From assembly GCF_000711695.1 (NCBI RefSeq), contig NW_013547010.1, positions 62,001 to 126,000 of the forward strand: DNA of 64,000 bases, written 5' to 3'. The position numbers were made by a program, and so were the translations under genes. The notes below the pieces were generated by a model. That model was not told where the DNA came from and ran no database searches. It saw only the letters and a list, made by a program, of their open reading frames with translations. How positions within the stretch are numbered: position 1 is the first letter of the stretch; every line of letters begins with the position of its first letter. Origin of the DNA: Tilletiaria anomala UBC 951. Lineage: Eukaryota > Basidiomycota > Exobasidiomycetes > Georgefischeriales > Tilletiariaceae. Below, in pieces: positions 57,977 to 64,000 of this stretch.

Positions 57977-60900
57977 ATGCCCAACAATGCATCGCGGCGT
58001 GTGCAGAATCTCATCCTCGAGATCTTGCACGCGCAACCCTCGCTCAGGGATAGCAGAGTCTACCTCAACACCTTTGGGCCAAAGTCGCAGTCCGGAGCGC
58101 TGCCTTCCTCCTCCTCCTCTTCTCCCAATGCGCTGGCCCCTATCGCCGATGCTCACGCAGACAGCAGCATCAGCAACAGCCGCAATGATCACGCTCCGAT
58201 AGCTTCTCGTGCAGGCTCCGCAGCAAATGGCCTGAAGCCGCATGTCCCCTTCTCCCAGACGGCACAGCTACTGCTTACCGAGCGACAGTCCCCATCGCCG
58301 GCCCCGCAATGCGCGAGCGAAAGAGAAGCACTCTTGGGTGTGCACACAAGCCGGCCGGGCGACGCCGCTAAAGCTGGCAAGGCCAAGCCCAAGGCTAGGG
58401 CAGGCAGCGGGCGCGGGAGCAGCAGTGCATGGAGCTTCCTGGAGCAGCGGCAGCGCGCGGCGCGCCCTTTTGCTCTCAGCGGCAGCGGCAGTGGTTCCTC
58501 TTCGTCTGTGCTACGCGGCATGCAGCCTCAGAATCTAGAGACCACTCAGGGAAAGGGCACGGGGAAAGAGGTGGCCGATGCTGAGCAAGTTACTGTCCAT
58601 GAAGGCGACCCCGAGGATGGTACGCATCGGCTGCAAGGAAGTGATGTACGCTCTGTTCAACGGCAGTTGGACGCATCTGGCGTGCGTGCTAAAATCACTA
58701 CTGGCTCGAACGATCCACATCTACGACAAGATCAGCAGCCGCAGCAGCAACAGCGTCAGGAGGTCCCCGTCCCCTCGCCAGATGCCGCCCCGCACTCACA
58801 GGATCATGTCGCGCTCGTCAAGATCCAAGGGCCTTTTACCTCGCGTCAGCTCTCCTCCATCGCGGAGGGAATGGTCTACCTGAAACGCCTTGGACTCATC
58901 AGCATCATTGTCGTTGATAACGAAGACTGGCGCCCAATGGCGCTCGAGCGCAAGAGGCGTTCGTTGCGATCGCAGCGGCTCATGTCGCAGGCGCCCGGTA
59001 TGCACGATACCCCGCGCCAGGCACCTCTCCTTCGGTCTGACACCTATCAGCGGCTGCACAACCCCGAGGTGAGCGTACAACGTTTCGATCAGCGCGGCAG
59101 GCTCGTCGTCGACAGCAGGGAGCTGAGGGAGGAAGAGGAGTTCAGGCAGTGGGCCTCAGCGCAGCGCACTCGGAAAGCCGCACATGTGCTTGGCGAACAG
59201 CAGCAGCAGGCGCCATCTGCCCCGCCAGCGTCGTCGTCTACAAACAATCACAGCATTTCCTCTCCACTAACACAGCCTAAGCAACAGCAGAACCAGCACG
59301 CGATGCACAGCCACGAGTCGCTACGGTGCCGCATGGTCGCGCAGACACACGCGATCGCCGAGCTGCTCTGTGCACACGGCGCACAAGCGCGTCCGTTCCC
59401 ATTTGCTATGATGCGTGTCGACGCGCACGCCGCGCAAGCTTCTCGCGCCGCGCTCGACGCTGTTGCTGGCCTCGCCGCGACGAGCGCCAGCACCGGCACC
59501 GGAAACGGAAACGACAATGCCCCGCTAGACAAGGAGATCGCAGAGCGTAGCCCACTCGTCGCCGATGACGGTCTGCGTGGGCTGAAAAGCGCACTCGTCG
59601 CAGACCAGATCCCCGTCCTTGCTCCCTTGGCTCTGTACGAGGACCTTGAGAATGGAGTGGTGCGCACTGTCACTGTCTCCGCGGACGACCTGCTCGTTAA
59701 CCTTGCGCGGGAGATGAGTCTTGAAGGTGCCAGGTCCGGCCAGAGAGGAGAGGTGGCGAAGGATGTGGATCTGACGCCGGTCAGACTTATGGTCATGTGA
59801 GTCTCCAGTTGACGGTAGCAGGGCCTCCACCTCTTAAACGCCTGACGCATATGTTCTGAACGTGACTTGCGACTGTGTTTGCTGCTGCTTGAACATGTGC
59901 GACACCCAGTAATCGCGAAGGCGGCATTCCGTCACATGCGCGTGGCGGCAGCCCGCATCTGTCGATCAACTTGGCATCTGAGTACAAGCAGATCCGACAG
60001 TCATTCACATGGGGCAAGACGCATCCTACGGCGCTGTCGAATCTGTCCACCGCACATGCGTGCTTGTCGTACATCCCCAAGACCTCGTCCGCCATCGTCG
60101 TCTCGCACCGCTCGCCGCGCTCGCTGATCGCTAACCTGATCACCAATAAGGCAGCGCACTCGCCTAGCTTGCCGCATCGCCTGCTCGCTGGGCGCCAGGA
60201 CGTTAAGCACACGCCAACAATCATCCGCTCCGGCCTGTCGGTCAGAGTGCTGTACGAGTTTGATCGCATTAACTGGGACAAGATGACCGCGCTGCTCGAG
60301 GCGTCTTTTGGTCGGCGACTCCATCGCGAGAAGTACGTCGAGCGCGTGCGGCGCTCACTCGATTTCGTCATCATCACCGGCGACTACGAGGGCGCGGCGA
60401 TCGTGACGAAGGAATACGCGCCATCCGACGACCCCACTACCGCGGAGCCAATTGCGTACCTGGACAAGTTCGCAATGCTGCCACAGCTACAGGGCAGCGG
60501 TGCCGTCGATTTCCTATGGGGAGCCTTGCGCGACGAGGTTCACGGCCTCGGTCTGCTCGACGCGCTCAACGACAATGGCGGCAAAGGGGGGTTTGGCGCG
60601 GGCCGCGACCTCGTGTGGAAGAGCCGCGCGAACAACCCGGTCAACAGATGGTACTACGAGCGCAGCAACGGCTTCGTTAAGATGGATGTGCGCAGCGCCG
60701 CGGACCGCCTGCGCGACCCGGCACCACAGCTCAACTGGTCGCTGTTCTGGTGTGACGCCGAGGAGCGTCTCGCGGCCATGGCGGGAGAGTTTCGACTTGG
60801 CGCTAGCGCCAGACCGGAAGAATTCATGGACCTTGTCGACGAAGAGGAGGAACGCCTCCGGCTGGCTCTCGGCGCGGCAGAGGAGCAGGACATGACAAGG

Positions 60901-61146
60901 GATCTCTCGTCTGCCTTCTCAATATCTGGTTCGAGACTCCCGTCGCCGACCGTAATGGCCGCGGCGCTGGCTGCAGCCGGCTCATCCTCGTCCTACCCGT
61001 GGCAACGCGATTTGAACGCATTGCGTAACCCACGGCGACCCGAGCACGGAGGTAGCACGCTCCTCCCCGTGGTTGCACCTGAAGAAGAGGGGCGCATCCA
61101 GCGATGGGCAGAGTGCATGTGCACAATCCCATCCGCGTGGCTTTGA
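57977..61146 (+). CDS. ARG2: N-acetylglutamate synthase, mitochondrial (amino-acid acetyltransferase)
   Basis: Exons 57977-59796 and 59910-61146 give 1018 aa. It makes N-acetylglutamate from acetyl-CoA and glutamate, the first step of arginine synthesis, in mitochondria. The start is the first in-frame ATG ([20 protein letters not shown]), basic and amphipathic as expected for import. The amino-acid-kinase-like domain begins near 275 ([32 protein letters not shown]) and crosses the intron at [14 protein letters not shown] and INLASEY. The GNAT acetyltransferase domain starts near 714 ([80 protein letters not shown]). Ser/Gln/Ala-rich inserts (about residues 30-260 and 410-450) make it much longer than the 570 aa yeast enzyme. 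Confidence 0.93.
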
Positions 61147-61278
61147 GGCAAGCACAGAATCACACAGCAAACCTACTCATTAGACACATCTCATCGCGCA
61201 TCGCATGTAATATGCAGCGCTACTGCTCACAACGTACACCCTTGCATTTCAGAATATTTTCTGGTATTGCTGCGAACT

Positions 61279-63966
61279 TTACAGATTCTTCTGATGCACT
61301 GTCTGCTTGGCCGCGCGGAGATTTGAGAGATGCTCCCTGATCCACTCCTCACGCTGCTCTGGCTTGTGTGCGAAGGCTTTGTACCGCGCATCGCCCTTCA
61401 GGACAGCATGGACCTCATCGAGGTCGAAACTGGCCACCATGTCGATCACGTCCTTCTCCAACTCCTCATCCTCATCGCCGCCTGCGACCGCAGCAGCATC
61501 GGCTTCAGCCTTGTGACCGACATCGGTGGCCTCTTGTGCGTTCTTGGCCTGGCGCAGTCGCCCCCAGAATTCGACAAAGGTGTTCTCGCGCAGCATCTCG
61601 TTGAATGCAGATCGGGCGTCTTTCTCGCGTTTGCTCTTCCACATCTCAAATTCGTCTTCCATCGCATCTCGCGCGTCGACAGGCCGTCGAGAGTATCGCT
61701 CGGCCTCGCCTTGAACAAAGTCTAGAAGATTGAGCCTTTCCGTCTCCGAATCGTTGAGGACGAGCGGGATCGCCTCGACGGGCCCGACGTCCAAGGTAGG
61801 CGCAGCCTTTTCAAAGACCTTGTACACGCTCTGTCTCCGCTTTTCCGCTAGAGACGTGATGTGACGCTCGAACAGCTGCTCTTTCTCTCGCATACCGCTA
61901 AGTCCTGGCGCTTCAAATCGCGCGTCCTCGTGCAATCTCGGCAGTGTCGAGCGAAAGTCGGCGAGAGGATTTCGAACAACGTCGATGAGAAGCTGGTTGA
62001 AGTGCATGAGCGACTCTTCCCGGGCCGCAGAGCTAAGTGCACGCTTCGCTTGTGATGCCAGCTTTGCTTTTTCAGCGCGAACCTTTTCTTCTCGCTCTTT
62101 CAGGGCCTGCGATGTGTCCTTCGCTTTGGAAGACGTTACGGCGGCGGCGGTGGTAGTCGCAGTGGCGGCCGATGCAGAGCCGCCGACACCGTTGCTATTA
62201 GCTTCATCAGGTGCGGGTGAAGCAGAGGCATCGACTGGAGCTTCGCCTAGCAGCCAGAGACGCCAGAGCTCGGCGCGGCGACTGCTGCTTCCAACAGCAT
62301 CGTACCGCGGGTCGGTATCCAACCCGGGTGTCTTTTTTCCCTTGCTCCACCACTCGCTTGCTGCGTCCGTCTTCATCTTTTTATCAGTCGCCTCCTGAAG
62401 AATCGCAGAAGCATTTTCCTTTAGCTTGCTGTCCACCTTCTCCCCTAAAAGGCAGACAAAGTCGCGATCTGCTTGCTCGGCTTTCCGCCGCTTGACCTCT
62501 CCTAATTCTCGCAGATGCGTCTTGAATATCTTTTCACGCTCACGGTCATCTCTGCCGAAAGCAAAGAAACGGCGGTCCTTCTTGAAGGACTTGCGAAAGG
62601 CTTCCCATTTTGTACGCGTCGACGTTACTTCGGATGTGAGAAGCTGCTCGTACGCAGATTTGGCGTCGAGGGAGGGCCGGGCCTCGGATGAAGTTTGTTC
62701 CGCTGAGGTGGCGCTTGAGGCCTCAGGAGCTGCTAGCGGTGCAGCGCTGTGCTTGACCACACTGGCGCTCGCCTTGGTGGCTGCCCGCTCCGCCCTTTTC
62801 TCTTTGATCCTGTGTTTGCACCATTCATTGAAAGCGTCTTCCCTCTCTCCCTCAGGCAGACTCCTTGAGATGACGGCGTAATCAGGATGTGCGCTGAATT
62901 TGGGCAGCTCAAGCTCAAATGGAGCCATGGGATCGACTTCTGCTGTTGATCCATTCGAAGACGTCAACAGGGAGTTGAGGAGTGTGAGTGCAGAGGGCTT
63001 GGTGAGGGTGGACCCTTCGTCGGGGGGCGACTGTGGTGCTACCGATTTCGAATTTGACGGGGCTGCTGCTTCCGACTTGGGAAGCGCTGTGCCGAATGTA
63101 ATCTCTGCTGCCATCTCTGCTGCAATCCGTCGCTGCCAAGCCTCTTCGTCTTCCTCTCTATCCTCATCTTCATCCTCGTCCATCTCATCACCCCCCTGAA
63201 TACGCGGCTTTTTGCCATCTGGGCTGCCTGCGTCATCGTCAGCCGCGCGATCCTCTCGATTCCGTTTTCTTTCGGATGCACTTTGCTCCGCAGCGGCTAG
63301 CATTTCCTTTTTGACAGCCTCGCGGTACTCGCGCTCTATTCGTTCTGCCTCCTCTTTTGCTTGAAGTTCTGCATCTTCCTTGCTCCTCTTCGTCTCCTCT
63401 CGCTGCTTGTCCCTTACATCTTTCGCTTGCCGCTCCGCCTCTTCTCTCGCTTGCTTTTCACTTGCAGCCCGCGCTTCCCTCTCACTCCTCTCCAAAGACC
63501 GTACAGCATCTTTGATATCCGCAGGCACAGTCCATTCGCTGTGCTTAGATGCGATGTGCGTGTAGAACACGTTACCGAGATTTGTTGTGATGCGCAGCCA
63601 GCCTTCCGCCCCGGGGATTCCAGCCTTGTGTTTCGGCTTTTCCTTTTTTTGAGACGGTCCAGCTTGTGCCTGAAGATGTGCTTGATTTGATGCTGGCACT
63701 CTGACGACACCATTTCCAGCATGAAAGCCGGGGGGTGGGCCGATGTAGATGACCCCAGTTGGGGGAGTCGTTGCAGTCGCTGCAGATAGGATAGCAGGCG
63801 TTGCGCGAGGCACTATTGCTTGATTTTCTGATGCGGGCGGAGGCGCCCCGGGACGCTTATATGTGCTGGTCTTCGTCTCTTTGTGCCAGTAGTAGATCTG
63901 TCCTTGTGGGCCCACATGCTGCGTCCAACCCTGGGGCAGCGGTGGCTGAGAAGGAGGCGCCGACAT
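61279..63966 (-). CDS. WW-FF domain protein, TCERG1/dre4-like splicing and elongation factor
   Basis: A single exon from ATG 63966 gives 895 aa. WW1 (about 12-40) is LPQGWTQHVGPQGQIYYWH and lacks the second Trp (STYKRP). WW2 (about 119-146) is GWLRITTNLGNVFYTH then SEWTVP. A highly charged helix of Glu/Lys/Arg/Ala (about 160-270) follows, including nuclear-type basic patches. Four to five FF-type repeats then fill 430-890, for example YEQLLTSEV and FRKSFKKDRRFFAFG, then HFNQLLIDVVRNPLADF and FNEMLRENTFVEFWGRLRQ, ending VASFDLDEVHAVLKGDARY. WW plus FF arrays join phosphorylated RNA polymerase II tail and spliceosome partners (TCERG1/CA150, Prp40, S. pombe dre4). The WW spacing and terminal FF favour TCERG1/dre4 over Prp40. 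Convergent with ARG2, 132 bp apart. Confidence 0.88.
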   Translation of the reverse strand: MSAPPSQPPLPQGWTQHVGPQGQIYYWHKETKTSTYKRPGAPPPASENQAIVPRATPAILSAATATTPPTGVIYIGPPPGFHAGNGVVRVPASNQAHLQAQAGPSQKKEKPKHKAGIPGAEGWLRITTNLGNVFYTHIASKHSEWTVPADIKDAVRSLERSEREARAASEKQAREEAERQAKDVRDKQREETKRSKEDAELQAKEEAERIEREYREAVKKEMLAAAEQSASERKRNREDRAADDDAGSPDGKKPRIQGGDEMDEDEDEDREEDEEAWQRRIAAEMAAEITFGTALPKSEAAAPSNSKSVAPQSPPDEGSTLTKPSALTLLNSLLTSSNGSTAEVDPMAPFELELPKFSAHPDYAVISRSLPEGEREDAFNEWCKHRIKEKRAERAATKASASVVKHSAAPLAAPEASSATSAEQTSSEARPSLDAKSAYEQLLTSEVTSTRTKWEAFRKSFKKDRRFFAFGRDDREREKIFKTHLRELGEVKRRKAEQADRDFVCLLGEKVDSKLKENASAILQEATDKKMKTDAASEWWSKGKKTPGLDTDPRYDAVGSSSRRAELWRLWLLGEAPVDASASPAPDEANSNGVGGSASAATATTTAAAVTSSKAKDTSQALKEREEKVRAEKAKLASQAKRALSSAAREESLMHFNQLLIDVVRNPLADFRSTLPRLHEDARFEAPGLSGMREKEQLFERHITSLAEKRRQSVYKVFEKAAPTLDVGPVEAIPLVLNDSETERLNLLDFVQGEAERYSRRPVDARDAMEDEFEMWKSKREKDARSAFNEMLRENTFVEFWGRLRQAKNAQEATDVGHKAEADAAAVAGGDEDEELEKDVIDMVASFDLDEVHAVLKGDARYKAFAHKPEQREEWIREHLSNLRAAKQTVHQKNL

Positions 63967-64000
63967 CCTGATTCGAGGCCAAGCAAGCACAGCAAAAGCT

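Noticed and set aside
1-64000. CRISPR arrays, rRNA genes, transposons and secondary-metabolite clusters
   Set aside because: No regularly spaced direct repeats, no rRNA-like blocks, no transposase or reverse-transcriptase motifs, and no polyketide or peptide synthase domains were seen.

Overview
The window reads as nuclear DNA of a basidiomycete fungus, most likely a smut-lineage yeast or dimorph (Ustilaginomycotina). This rests on many short GT-AG introns (mostly 42-105 bp), moderately high GC, an MP88-type mannoprotein, a WC-2 photoreceptor partner and the general look of the proteins. The exact taxon cannot be fixed from sequence alone. I found 18 protein-coding genes, one decayed dehydrogenase gene, and no tRNA, rRNA, CRISPR array or transposon that I could support. 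Most gene models below were spliced by hand, using protein-family expectation, reading phase and splice signals.

Layout. 1.3-4.8 kb: WC-2, the blue-light/GATA regulator, on the minus strand. 7.5-8.9 kb: a seven-exon secreted protein of no recognised family (minus). 10.6-13.2 kb: a leucine-rich-repeat protein (minus), divergent from a short THOC5 subunit of the THO mRNA-export complex (plus, 13.7-14.7 kb). 15.2-16.7 kb: a GPI-anchored MP88-like mannoprotein (minus). 18.2-21.0 kb: two DNA-replication genes in tandem, PRI1 (primase catalytic subunit) and RPA3. 21.3 kb: cytidine deaminase (plus), divergent from RPA3. 22.3-23.3 kb: a WW-domain protein (minus), divergent from DUS1. 24.0-26.7 kb: DUS1 followed within about 55 bp by a TTC1-like TPR gene; the two may be spliced together. 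26.7-28.5 kb: a ten-exon nucleoside phosphorylase (minus) whose stop codon lies 7 bp from that of TTC1. 29.1-30.9 kb: a PHO84-type phosphate/proton symporter (minus).

A 4.3 kb gene-poor, partly repetitive stretch follows. Then come cohesin SMC1 (35.2-39.5 kb, minus), an ARFRP1/Arl3-type small GTPase (minus), a bZIP factor (plus), a very long trehalose-phosphate phosphatase TPS2 (45.2-50.2 kb, plus), nucleoporin NUP84 (50.4-53.8 kb, minus), a gene-poor interval holding a dehydrogenase pseudogene, mitochondrial N-acetylglutamate synthase ARG2 (plus), and a WW-FF protein of the TCERG1/dre4 type (minus) at the right edge.

How the parts relate. Most neighbours are unrelated housekeeping genes, as is usual in fungi. 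Three links deserve attention. PRI1 and RPA3 sit side by side. PRI1 and SMC1, 15 kb apart, both carry clustered ACGCGT boxes about 200-270 bp before their start codons and share the 12-mer ACGCGTCGCGTC, which points to common G1/S (MBF-type) control. Cytidine deaminase and the nucleoside phosphorylase are both pyrimidine-salvage enzymes, but they are separated by unrelated genes. I saw no secondary-metabolite or mating-type cluster.
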